From: Cupriavidus pauculus | Lineage (GTDB): Bacteria; Pseudomonadota; Gammaproteobacteria; Burkholderiales; Burkholderiaceae | Assembly: GCF_022179805.1 (NCBI RefSeq) | Contig: NZ_BPUO01000004.1 | Span: 186,001 to 250,000, forward strand | Reading direction: 5' to 3' | DNA: 64,000 bases | In this document: positions 28,450-36,076 of the stretch, one piece after another | How the letters are laid out: each line of letters starts with the position of its first letter | Position numbering within the stretch: the first letter of the stretch is position 1 | Program-made: the position numbers and the translations under genes | The notes under the pieces: model-generated | What the model was told of the DNA's origin: nothing | Databases searched by the model: none | Seen by the model: the letters and a program-made list of their open reading frames with translations, nothing else

Positions 28450-28470
28450 GCCCTTGTGGCCGGTTTTTTT
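28450..28470 (+). terminator. Right half of the split terminator with second target duplication
   Basis: GCCCTTGTGGCC (28450-28461, target duplication) followed by GGTTTTTTT. It lost its upstream stem partner and A-run to the insertion, so the minus-strand operon to its right has lost its natural terminator. Confidence 0.8.
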
Positions 28471-28501
28471 CATGGGGCTTCACGTCGGAGCGTTGAGAGC
28501 G

Positions 28502-29323
28502 TCAAGCCTTGCTCGCAGCCGGCGCCACGCCTGCCCCTTCGATCTGGTGCCGGCGCAGCGCCTCGGCGATGAAGCCAGACGCCTTCATTTCCTCGATATA
28601 CGCGCTCAGCCATGCCTGCGCTGCCGTGCGGCCCTTGGGTACGCCCATGGCCTGCTCGATCACCATGAAGCGGCCCGGCAGCATCCGCACGCCGCCTACG
28701 CGTTTGGCATCGGCTTCCAGTTGCTGCCTGACGCCGGCGGCCACGTCGAGCCGCTGGGCCAGGAACATGTCGGTCACGGCGGGCGATGTGGGCGCGCGCA
28801 CCAGCGTGGCCTGCTTCAACGCGCGGGTCAGATACAGGTCGTAGGCGCTGCCCTTGCCCACCACCACCCGGGTGCCGGAACGATCGACGTCTTCATTCCG
28901 CTGCAGCGTGGAATCGTTGCGTACCAGATAGGCGCCCTCGATGATCACGTACGGCGCTGTATAGTCGATATCGGCGCCGCGCACCGGGTCGATGGCCACG
29001 AAGGCCAGGTCCACCTGTTTCGACTTGACGGCCTCGACGACGCTGCCGGCCGACTGGAATGCGATCAGGTCGGGTGTCACTCCGAGCCGGCGCGCAGCCT
29101 CGCGCGCCAGGTCCACCGATACGCCCTGCAGGTCGCCGTTGCTGGCGCGGCTGGCCAGGATGGGATTGCCTAGGTTAATGGCCACGCGCATCTTGCCGGT
29201 ACCGGTCAGTTGCGCGCGGGCATCGGCGTCTGCGGTGGCGGGCCGGCTGGCGCAGCCGGCCAGTGCCAGCGCCGTCCCGATGCAGAGCGCGCGGCGTGTG
29301 GGGTTTGGCTGCATCGGCGCCAT
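28502..29323 (-). CDS. Extracellular solute-binding lipoprotein, family 3
   Basis: Periplasmic-facing amino-acid-type binding protein of 273 aa. The signal peptide ends in lipobox LAGC (Cys24). Family-3 features include GKMRVAINLGNPILA, LQGVSVDLAREAARRLGV (the conserved D-x-A-R segment) and VDLAFVAIDPVRGADIDYTAPYV. No ABC permease or ATPase follows it, so it is either an orphan binding protein or a sensor. It overlaps the metallo-hydrolase stop by one base (TGATG), and the two form a small operon. The ligand is unknown. Confidence 0.85.
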   Translation of the reverse strand: MAPMQPNPTRRALCIGTALALAGCASRPATADADARAQLTGTGKMRVAINLGNPILASRASNGDLQGVSVDLAREAARRLGVTPDLIAFQSAGSVVEAVKSKQVDLAFVAIDPVRGADIDYTAPYVIIEGAYLVRNDSTLQRNEDVDRSGTRVVVGKGSAYDLYLTRALKQATLVRAPTSPAVTDMFLAQRLDVAAGVRQQLEADAKRVGGVRMLPGRFMVIEQAMGVPKGRTAAQAWLSAYIEEMKASGFIAEALRRHQIEGAGVAPAASKA

Positions 29324-30207
29324 CAGAAGTCCACCTTCTGGCCCGGCTCGGGCACGATGACCGCCGTCCTGGACGAGTTGCCAAGCGCCGCCTTCAGTTC
29401 CGCCGGCGTGCCGCGCAGCATCGGCGAGGTACCGTAGTGCATCGGAATCGCGTACTTGGGCTTGATGAAGTCGCTCAGCGCGATGGCGGCGTCCTGCGGC
29501 CCCATCGTGAAATGGCCGCCAATCGGAATCAGCACCAGGTCGGGCTTGTAGCGGTCTGCCACCATCATCATGTCGCCGTAGAGCCCGGTGTCGCCCATGT
29601 GCCAGATCTTGAAGCCGTTATCCATCTCGATGATGTAGCCCACGGGCTCGCCGCCATAGTGCGTTTCATCCTTGCCCGTGGCGGGATTCTTCCAGACGAT
29701 CTCCGACGAATGCTCGGCATGCACGGCCGTGATCTTGGGGCCGTTGGCGCCCAGCGGCTGGATCGTGCCGCTCTTGCCAAAGCGCTGTGCCAGGTTGGCC
29801 GGCACGATGCCCAGGTTCACCAGTTGCTGGCCCAGTCCGCCGCCGTTCCAGATCGGCGCGTTGTTGAGCTTGGCCAGTTCGGCCGCATCGCCCAGGTGGT
29901 CGCCGTGTGCGTGCGTGACCAGGATCAGGTCCACCTTGCCCAGCGCGGATAGCTGCTTGAACGCAGCCGGGGTCTTGGGATTGCCGGTCAGCCAGGGGTC
30001 GACGACGATGACCTTGCCGCCCGGCGTGGTGATGCGCATGGCGGACTGCCCCAGCCACAGCACTTCGGTCTTGCCGGCAGTGACTGGCGCCGACGGCTGC
30101 GAGGGCACGGGCGGGTTGGTGAGATGGCTGGCGCAGGCGGTAAGCAGCGCTACGGCACTGGCCACGAGAAGGTGGCGAGGGCGCAGCGGCAAGCGGCGTG
30201 TGATCAT
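29323..30207 (-). CDS. UlaG-like metallo-beta-lactamase-fold hydrolase, lipoprotein signal
   Basis: Protein of 294 aa with a membrane-targeting N-terminus ending in lipobox LTAC (Cys25). The metal-binding motif THAHGDHLGD (HxHxDH) is present, with VLWLGQSAMRI upstream as in UlaG/UPF0173-type hydrolases. Further ligands are probably in MGDTGLYGD and IPMHYGT. UlaG itself opens a lactone ring, but the substrate here is unknown. The start at 30207 has a GGGGAC stretch ahead of it. It overlaps the downstream binding-protein gene by one base. Confidence 0.83.
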   Translation of the reverse strand: MITRRLPLRPRHLLVASAVALLTACASHLTNPPVPSQPSAPVTAGKTEVLWLGQSAMRITTPGGKVIVVDPWLTGNPKTPAAFKQLSALGKVDLILVTHAHGDHLGDAAELAKLNNAPIWNGGGLGQQLVNLGIVPANLAQRFGKSGTIQPLGANGPKITAVHAEHSSEIVWKNPATGKDETHYGGEPVGYIIEMDNGFKIWHMGDTGLYGDMMMVADRYKPDLVLIPIGGHFTMGPQDAAIALSDFIKPKYAIPMHYGTSPMLRGTPAELKAALGNSSRTAVIVPEPGQKVDF

Positions 30208-30530
30208 GGTTGTCCCCGGTAGAAGTTGTATCGACATTGCCAAATCCGCACCGCTTCAGGGGTATCGCGCAGGCACTGAGGCGTTGCGACAGCGAGTATT
30301 TGCATGGCCGCAAACGCTGTCAACTGGCGTTTCCCGCGAGGGACCGGCCGGGAAGTTGTAACGCCAGATTCGTCAAACGGCTATCAAGCCGCCTGCGCAG
30401 GCCATCTGCCGGGTTGGCACGGCCTTCGCGCATTTACATCTGCTCACAGCGCCGTAACCCACTGTAATCATTCAATTGCCATGATGCACGTCATGGAACG
30501 GGCCATTGGTGGCCTGCCAAGGAGTCAAAG
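30208..30530. other. 323-bp divergent intergenic gap
   Basis: No gene. A sigma-54-like sequence TGGCACGGCCTTCGC (30415-30429) lies about 100 bp before the gene at 30531, with one mismatch in the -12 region. An imperfect palindrome CATGA-TGCACG-TCATG is at about 30480-30495. Confidence 0.4.
30415..30429 (+). promoter_or_regulatory. Sigma-54-like promoter (weak)
   Basis: TGGCACG then 4 bases then TCGC; GG and GC have the required 12-bp offset but TTGC is TCGC. A short GC-rich match of this kind can occur by chance. Confidence 0.3.
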
Positions 30531-30881
30531 ATGCGCAAGTCGATTCGTTACACCGGTATCGCTGTCCTGAGTGCCGCCATGCTGGTCGCCGGCACGGCCT
30601 CGGCCCACGACCGCTACCACCGTGGTGGCGGCGGATCTTCAGCAGGTGCCGCGATTGCGATAGCCGCCGTGGCCGGCCTGGCGCTGGGCGCGATCGTGGC
30701 CAGCAGCCAGCCCGTGGTGGCAGCACCGGCTCCGTACTACGCGCCGCCGCAACCGGTCAGCTACGCCGCGCCGGCCGTGCCGCCGGGCTACTGCTATGAC
30801 AACTATCGTGGCGCCTATGTACCGTGCGGCCGTCCGGCGCCGGTGCAGTACGCCCCGCCGTCGTCGTATTACGGTTATTGA
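30531..30881 (+). CDS. Small secreted Gly/Pro/Tyr-rich protein
   Basis: Protein of 116 aa with a signal peptide (MRKSIRYTGIAVLSAAMLVAGTASA, cleavage before HDRYH). A Gly-Ser patch is followed by a hydrophobic glycine-zipper-like segment (AGAAIAIAAVAGLALGAIV, about 37-55). A Pro/Ala/Tyr-rich tail contains two Cys (CYDNYRGAYVPC). The gene begins after CAAGGAGTC, a good ribosome site. The overall plan recalls glycine-zipper envelope proteins; no function is assigned. Confidence 0.75.
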   Translation: MRKSIRYTGIAVLSAAMLVAGTASAHDRYHRGGGGSSAGAAIAIAAVAGLALGAIVASSQPVVAAPAPYYAPPQPVSYAAPAVPPGYCYDNYRGAYVPCGRPAPVQYAPPSSYYGY

Positions 30882-30916
30882 GATTGGAGGATCGGGGCGG
30901 GCGTCTTGCCGGTCAG

Positions 30917-31117
30917 TCAGGACGCCGTCTGGGCGGGCGCTTCGACTTCGATGCCCCAGTCGCCGTGCTCGTACCAGTCGTCGCCGAGCAGTTCCATCGG
31001 ATGCTGCGTACGGCTGGAACCATTGCCGCAACCCAGCGCATCGACGGGGCAGTATTTGTCGCAGCCCCAGCAGATGCGCTCGGGGTGCTTGGGATGGATG
31101 GGGAATTTCTTGGCCAT
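30917..31117 (-). CDS. DUF3079-family protein
   Basis: Very short (66 aa) protein starting MAKKFPIHPKHPERICWGCDKYCP. Four cysteines sit in the N-terminal half (CWGCDKYC and LGCGNGS), suggesting a metal site. The middle (RTQHPMELLGDDWYEHGDWG) is strongly conserved in DUF3079 as I recall it. The open frame reaches 31219, but family length supports the ATG at 31117. The function of the family is unknown. Confidence 0.8.
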   Translation of the reverse strand: MAKKFPIHPKHPERICWGCDKYCPVDALGCGNGSSRTQHPMELLGDDWYEHGDWGIEVEAPAQTAS

Positions 31118-31275
31118 GGAAGATGTGTGGGCGCCCAGGGGGTGACGCCAATGCATTGAATCGTAGTCCTTCCATCGCGCGGGTTTGGCGATTTGGCTAT
31201 TCGATTTGCTCTGAGTCAAAGTCGATGTTGCAGTGTGGAACGCGGCCCACCGCCATGCGCCTCACCGCATACAAG

Positions 31276-31306
31276 AAAGCGGGCCTTTACGGTCCGCTTT
31301 TTTCTT
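31276..31306 (-). terminator. Terminator below the GntR gene
   Basis: Hairpin AAAGCGGGCC-TTTAC-GGTCCGCTTT followed on the plus strand by TTTTCTTTT and on the minus strand by TTTCTTG. Likely bidirectional; it ends GntR transcription. Confidence 0.65.
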
Positions 31307-31307
31307 T

Positions 31308-32042
31308 TCAGCCCGTCGACCGCTTGAGCCGCATCGATACGGCAAAGCTGTCGGCCGGGTGCACGGTCACCGAGACTTCGAGCGTTTCGCCGTTGTCGTC
31401 GATGTAGCGCCGCACGATCTTGAGCACCGATGCGCCCGGTTCCAGCTGCAACGCGTTGGCCACGCGCGGATCGGTCAGGGTAGAAGCGCGCACCTCCTGC
31501 TCGATCTCGGCGATGTGCTTCTGGTGCCGTGTCTCCAGCAACGAACTGACCAGCACGGCAGGCGGCTGGCGCACGGCCTCGGCGATGTCGGTGTAGGCCG
31601 GATCGATATAGATGTCGGTCCAGCCGATCGGCGTGGTGCTAGTGGCATCGCTCATCCGCACGCTCGATATGCGCAGCCGCCGCGTCTGCTCGGCGCAGCC
31701 GATGTCCTTCGCCGCATCGCCCGTCACTGTCACGGTTTCCACCGACTGCACCACGCGCCGGTGCTCCTCGCTGAACTGCACGAGATCTTCCACCGATGCC
31801 AGCGTGGGGCGGAATACGGTGCGCGGGCTGGCAGCCTCTACCCGCGTGCCCACGTTCTTGCGGCGCGATACCAGACCCAGGTCCTGCAGCTCCTGCAGCA
31901 CCGCACGAATCGTGTAGCGGCTGGCCGCGAACTGGTCGCACAGCTCGAATTCCGTCGGCAGCAGCGTGCCCACGGGGTAGTGGCCCGAAGTGATCCCATC
32001 CAGCAACTGGCGGGTGATTTCAGCGGAATTGGTTCTGCTCAT
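31308..32042 (-). CDS. GntR-family regulator, HutC/UTRA subfamily
   Basis: Repressor of 244 aa. The N-terminal winged helix shows YPVGTLLPTEFELCDQFAASRYTIRAVLQEL, standard for GntR. The C-terminal UTRA effector domain (about 80-240) includes LRISSVRMSD and EQEVRASTLTDPRVANALQL. It is divergent from the lyase-dctA-Bug-fumC operon. Two identical palindromes lie between the genes (32111-32126 and 32137-32152), which it very probably binds. UTRA domains bind small carboxylates, sugars or amino acids, so the inducer is probably the operon's substrate. Start at 32042 (MSRTNSAEI) is chosen by family alignment. Confidence 0.9.
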   Translation of the reverse strand: MSRTNSAEITRQLLDGITSGHYPVGTLLPTEFELCDQFAASRYTIRAVLQELQDLGLVSRRKNVGTRVEAASPRTVFRPTLASVEDLVQFSEEHRRVVQSVETVTVTGDAAKDIGCAEQTRRLRISSVRMSDATSTTPIGWTDIYIDPAYTDIAEAVRQPPAVLVSSLLETRHQKHIAEIEQEVRASTLTDPRVANALQLEPGASVLKIVRRYIDDNGETLEVSVTVHPADSFAVSMRLKRSTG

Positions 32043-32106
32043 ACAAGCCTGATGCGCCGGACGTGCTGCAATGCACAAACGAGCGACGCGGGTTAACCCT
32101 CATTTT

Positions 32107-32155
32107 CTTAATATGTTCGAACATATTTAATGACAGATATGTTCGAACATATTAA
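32107..32155. promoter_or_regulatory. Paired GntR operator palindromes
   Basis: Two perfect copies of ATATGTTCGAACATAT (32111-32126 and 32137-32152), centres 26 bp apart, between the divergent GntR and lyase genes. The flanks (CTTA...TAAG) make the pair symmetrical overall. Confidence 0.85.
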
Positions 32156-32186
32156 GACTCTTGTCTGATTGCCACAAGGTAGCACC

Positions 32187-33560
32187 ATGACCCGAATCTC
32201 CATTCCCGCCGCCAGTACCGTTGTCGATTCCGCGTTGTTTCGCGACGCCTTCGGCACCCAGAAGATGCGGCAGATCTTTTCCGATGGCGCGCTGGTTCAG
32301 CGCTACATCGACGTCGAAGTGGCCCTGGCCCGTGCCGAAGGCCGCGTTGGCGTGATTCCGGCCGAGGCGGCTGAGATCATCGCCCGCGAGTCCAGCATCG
32401 ACCGCATCGACTTCGACCACATGCGCGAGGAAACCGACATTGTCGGCTATCCGATCCTGCCGTTGGTACATCAGCTGGTGAAGATGTGCGGCGATGCGGG
32501 CCGATACGTGCATTGGGGTGCTACCACGCAGGACATCATGGATACCGCCGTGGCACTGCAGGTGCGCGACGCACTGGACAGCATCGATGCCGATATCCGC
32601 GAGCTGCGCGGCATCCTGGCCGATCTCAGCGTCAAGTATCGCGACACGCCGATGGCCGGCCGTACCCACCTGCAGCAGGCGCTGCCGGTGACGTTTGGCT
32701 ACAAGACCGCGATCTGGCTTGCCATGTTCGACCGCCACCAGCAGCGCATTGCCGAACTGCGCCCGCGCGTGGCCGTGGTGGAGTTCGCCGGTGCGGCGGG
32801 CACGCTGGCTTCGCTGGGCGACAAGGGCTTCGAGGTGCAGCGCGCGCTGGCCGAGGAACTGGGCCTCGGCGTGCCGGCTACCACATGGCACGTGGCGCGC
32901 GACGGGTTTGCCGAAGCGGTGAACCTGCTGGCGCTGGTCACGGGTTCGCTCGGCAAGATCGCGCTCGACATCATGATCATGGCGTCCACCGAGTTTGCCG
33001 AAGTCTACGAGCCGTTCGTGAAGGGCCGGGGCGCCAGCAGCACGATGCCGCAGAAGCGCAACCCGATTTCCAGCGAACTGATGCTGGCCGCGTCGAAGGC
33101 AGTGCGCCAGCATGCCGGCCTGATGGTCGACGCCATGGTGCAGGACTTCGAACGCGCCACCGGCCCGTGGCATGCTGAATGGATCGCCATCCCCGAGAGT
33201 TTCATCCTCACGTCGGGCGCGCTGCACCAGGCCAAGTTCGCGCTGGGTGGGCTGATCGTCGACACCGCGCGCATGCAGCACAACCTGGGCATCTCGAAGG
33301 GCCTGATCGTGGCCGAGGCCGTGATGATGCGCATGGCGCCGCATATCGGCCGCCAGCAGGCGCACGACGTGGTCTACGACGCCTGCCGCACCGTCAACGA
33401 GGCCGGCGGCACGCTGGCCGATGCGCTGCTGGCGCTGCCCGACGTCACGCGGCACTTCGATCGCGCCGCCATCGAGCAAATGGTCGACCCGGCCAACTAC
33501 CTGGGCCTGTCGCCGCAGATGGTGGACCGTGCCATCGCCTTGTCCAGGGAAGTTGCCTGA
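32187..33560 (+). CDS. Fumarase/aspartase-superfamily lyase (PcaB/adenylosuccinate-lyase-like)
   Basis: Cytosolic lyase of 457 aa that should eliminate an adduct from a substituted succinate or muconate. Superfamily motifs: HWGATTQDIMDTA (about 108-120), AGRTHLQQALPVTFG with the catalytic histidine, and the flexible loop GRGASSTMPQKRNPISSE. The sequence is closest in character to 3-carboxymuconate cycloisomerase (PcaB) and adenylosuccinate lyase. No pca or purine genes are adjacent. Instead DctA, a Bug protein and a fumarase follow. A C-N or C-O lyase that releases fumarate, such as those acting on iminodisuccinate, would fit the neighbours; this is inference. Confidence 0.8.
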   Translation: MTRISIPAASTVVDSALFRDAFGTQKMRQIFSDGALVQRYIDVEVALARAEGRVGVIPAEAAEIIARESSIDRIDFDHMREETDIVGYPILPLVHQLVKMCGDAGRYVHWGATTQDIMDTAVALQVRDALDSIDADIRELRGILADLSVKYRDTPMAGRTHLQQALPVTFGYKTAIWLAMFDRHQQRIAELRPRVAVVEFAGAAGTLASLGDKGFEVQRALAEELGLGVPATTWHVARDGFAEAVNLLALVTGSLGKIALDIMIMASTEFAEVYEPFVKGRGASSTMPQKRNPISSELMLAASKAVRQHAGLMVDAMVQDFERATGPWHAEWIAIPESFILTSGALHQAKFALGGLIVDTARMQHNLGISKGLIVAEAVMMRMAPHIGRQQAHDVVYDACRTVNEAGGTLADALLALPDVTRHFDRAAIEQMVDPANYLGLSPQMVDRAIALSREVA

Positions 33561-33590
33561 GGCCCGAAGGCCCGGCTGGAGGAAGACACC

Positions 33591-34973
33591 ATGCAACACA
33601 CATCCATAGAGACGCCGGCCGCACCGCCGGCACTGAAGCGCCTGCCCTGGTATCGCAAGCTCGGCATGCAGGTCCTGCTGGCGCTGATCCTCGGCATCGT
33701 GGTCGGGTTTGCCCTGCCGCAGTTCGCCGCCAAGCTCAAGCTGCTGGGCGACATGTTCCTGTCGCTGATCAAGGCTGGCGTGGCGCCGCTGGTCTTCCTG
33801 ACCATCGTGCACGGCATTGCATCTGCGGGCGACGTCAAGAGCGCCGGCCGCGTCGGCTGGCGTTCCATCGTCTACTTCGAAGTGATCTCGACTATCGCGC
33901 TGGTCGTTGGCATGTTCGCCGGCAACCTGCTCGAAATCGGCAAGGGCATGAGCCACGTGACCGGCAGCGCCGTGGCACCCGCCGCCAAGGCCGCCGCCCC
34001 GCAGGGATTTCTGGAATTCATGATGCATATCGTGCCTGACAACTTCGTCGGTGCGTTTGCCAAGGGAGAACTGCTGCAGGTGGTGGTGCTGGCCGTGATG
34101 GTCGGCATCGGCATCCTGGCCATTCCGGAGACGCGACGCGAGAAGGTCAACGCCGGCCTGGACATGATCTCCGAGGTGCTGTTCTCGTTCATCAACCTCG
34201 TCATGAAGCTGGCGCCGATTGGCACCTTCGGCGCGGTGGCCTATTCGGTGGGCAGCAACGGGTCGGCGGTGCTGATCGCGCTGGCGCAACTGGTGCTGAG
34301 CTTCTACGCCGTGGTGATCCTGTTCGTCGCGGTGGTGCTGGGCATCGTGGCCAGGCTGGCGGGCTTCAGCCTGTGGCGGTTTCTGCGCTACATCAAGGAT
34401 GAAATCCTGATCGTGCTGGGCACTGCGTCGTCGGAAAGCGCGCTGCCCCGGCTGCTGATCAAGCTGCAACGCCTGGGCTGCGCCAAGCAGACCGTTGGCC
34501 TGGTGTTGCCTACGGGCTATGCGTTCAACCTCGACGGCACGTCGATCTTCATGGCGATGGGCGTGATGTTCATCTCCCACGCCTATGGCGTGCCGCTTTC
34601 GCTCGACCACCAGCTCGGCATCCTGGTGCTGATGCTGCTCACGTCCAAGGGCGCGGCCACGGTGTCGGGCGGTTCGTTCGTCGTGTTCGCTGCCACGGTC
34701 ACGTCCACCGGCCTGCTGCCCGTTGAAGGGCTGGCGGTCATCTTCGGCGTGTACCGCTTCCTGTCGATGGCGATCTCCACCTGCAACACCATCGGCAACA
34801 GCGTGGCCACCGTGGTGGTCGCCAAGTGGTCGGGCACCTTCGACGCCGATACGGCGCAGCGTCACCTGTACCCGGAGCGGTATCCGGGCCAGGCGTTCGA
34901 CGATGAAGAGGCCGACAACCCGGCAGTGCAGTCGCCGCGCGCAAACGTGGAACTGCGAACCTCCGCAACCTGA
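33591..34973 (+). CDS. dctA: C4-dicarboxylate transporter (DAACS family)
   Basis: Inner-membrane cation/C4-dicarboxylate symporter of 460 aa importing fumarate, malate or succinate. Hallmarks: YRKLGMQVLLALILGIVVG at the first helix, the re-entrant serine-rich loop TASSESALPRLL, and the transport motif PTGYAFNLDGTSIFMAMGVMFI. It lies 30 bp after the lyase gene. Uptake of a C4-dicarboxylate or analogue matches the lyase and fumarase on either side. The hydrophilic C-terminal tail is normal for DctA. Confidence 0.93.
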   Translation: MQHTSIETPAAPPALKRLPWYRKLGMQVLLALILGIVVGFALPQFAAKLKLLGDMFLSLIKAGVAPLVFLTIVHGIASAGDVKSAGRVGWRSIVYFEVISTIALVVGMFAGNLLEIGKGMSHVTGSAVAPAAKAAAPQGFLEFMMHIVPDNFVGAFAKGELLQVVVLAVMVGIGILAIPETRREKVNAGLDMISEVLFSFINLVMKLAPIGTFGAVAYSVGSNGSAVLIALAQLVLSFYAVVILFVAVVLGIVARLAGFSLWRFLRYIKDEILIVLGTASSESALPRLLIKLQRLGCAKQTVGLVLPTGYAFNLDGTSIFMAMGVMFISHAYGVPLSLDHQLGILVLMLLTSKGAATVSGGSFVVFAATVTSTGLLPVEGLAVIFGVYRFLSMAISTCNTIGNSVATVVVAKWSGTFDADTAQRHLYPERYPGQAFDDEEADNPAVQSPRANVELRTSAT

Positions 34974-34982
34974 TGGTCTGCT

Positions 34983-35008
34983 CCCCTCTCCCGCACGCGG
35001 GAGAGGGG
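34983..35008. repeat. REP-like palindrome in the dctA-Bug gap
   Basis: CCCCTCTCCCGC-AC-GCGGGAGAGGGG, arms of 12 bp, followed by GGGGGAGAGAGCAGG as in the 14.7-kb copy. It lies inside an operon, in a 130-bp gap, so it may modulate downstream expression. Confidence 0.8.
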
Positions 35009-35103
35009 CCGGGGGAGAGAGCAGGCGCATCCATCACCACAAGCCGCCCGCCAAACGCCGCCCAAAAAAACTTCAAACCAAAAAATCAAAACCGGAGACA
35101 ACC

Positions 35104-36072
35104 ATGAAACCCATCCTGGCCGCGGCCGTCGTCGCGATGCTGGCCACCTCGGCCCACGCCCAGAATTACCCGTCGCGGCCCATCACGTGGATCGTGCCGT
35201 TCGCGGCGGGCGGTCCCACCGATGCGCTGGCGCGCACCATCGCCGAGCGTGTGTCACGTGAAGTCGGCCAGTCGATCATTATCGACAACTCGCCCGGCGC
35301 CGGCGGCACGATTGGCACCACCAAGGCCGCGCGGGCCCAGCCGGACGGCTACACGATGCTGGTGGGCCATATGGGGTACATGGGCGCGGCGCCCGCGCTG
35401 TACAAGAAGCTGTCTTACGACCCGGTCAAGGACTTCGCGCCGGTATTCCGCTTCCCGGACACGCCGATGGTGCTGATGGTGCGCAAGGACCATCCCGCCA
35501 AGGATGCACGCGAGTTCGTCGACTACGGCCGCAAGAATCCCGGAAAGCTGAACCTCAGCAACGCGGGCATGGGTTCCACGTCGCACCTGGTGGCCGCGAT
35601 GTTCGCTGCTTCGGCTGGCATCAAGGTGTCGCTGGTGCCGTACAAGGGTGCCGGCCCGGCGCTGATCGACGTCATCGGCGGGCAAGTAGACGGCATGTTC
35701 GACCAGACCAACACCGCGCTGCCGCAGATCACCGAATCGAAGGTGCGCCCGCTGGCGGTGACGTCGGCGGTGCGCGTGCCGCAACTGAAGGACGTGCCGA
35801 CGCTGGCGGAAACCGTGCTGCCGGGCTTCGAGGCCGCCACCTGGTATGGCATCTATGCACCCAAGGGCACGCCGCAGGCCGCCGTGGACAAGGTGCAGCA
35901 GGCCTATCTGAAGGTCATGGCGGACAAGGATTTCACGACCAGGCTGACCGCGCAGGCCATCCAGATGCTGCCGCCGGAGCAATACACCGCCAGCGCGCTG
36001 GGCAAGCACACCGCCGCCGAAGTGGCGCGCTGGAAGGTACTCGCGGCCAAGGCCAATATCTCGCTGGATTGA
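35104..36072 (+). CDS. Bug/TctC-family periplasmic carboxylate-binding protein
   Basis: Solute-binding protein of 322 aa with a cleavable signal (MKPILAAAVVAMLATSAHAQ). Bug signatures: YPSRPITWIVPFAAGGPTDALAR at the mature N-terminus, IIIDNSPGAGGTIGT, and VPYKGAGPALIDVIGGQVDGMF. Such proteins bind a carboxylate by two water-mediated contacts and either feed TctAB or signal to sensors. It is in the lyase-dctA-fumC operon, 4 bp ahead of fumC. The TctAB pair at 10.2 kb has no local partner and could be served by this one. Confidence 0.92.
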   Translation: MKPILAAAVVAMLATSAHAQNYPSRPITWIVPFAAGGPTDALARTIAERVSREVGQSIIIDNSPGAGGTIGTTKAARAQPDGYTMLVGHMGYMGAAPALYKKLSYDPVKDFAPVFRFPDTPMVLMVRKDHPAKDAREFVDYGRKNPGKLNLSNAGMGSTSHLVAAMFAASAGIKVSLVPYKGAGPALIDVIGGQVDGMFDQTNTALPQITESKVRPLAVTSAVRVPQLKDVPTLAETVLPGFEAATWYGIYAPKGTPQAAVDKVQQAYLKVMADKDFTTRLTAQAIQMLPPEQYTASALGKHTAAEVARWKVLAAKANISLD

Positions 36073-36076
36073 AGAC

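Noticed and set aside
32127..35030. Long minus-strand open frame of 967 codons
   Set aside because: It runs antisense to the lyase and dctA genes and is His/Gln/Arg-rich without domain character; such shadows arise in GC-rich DNA.
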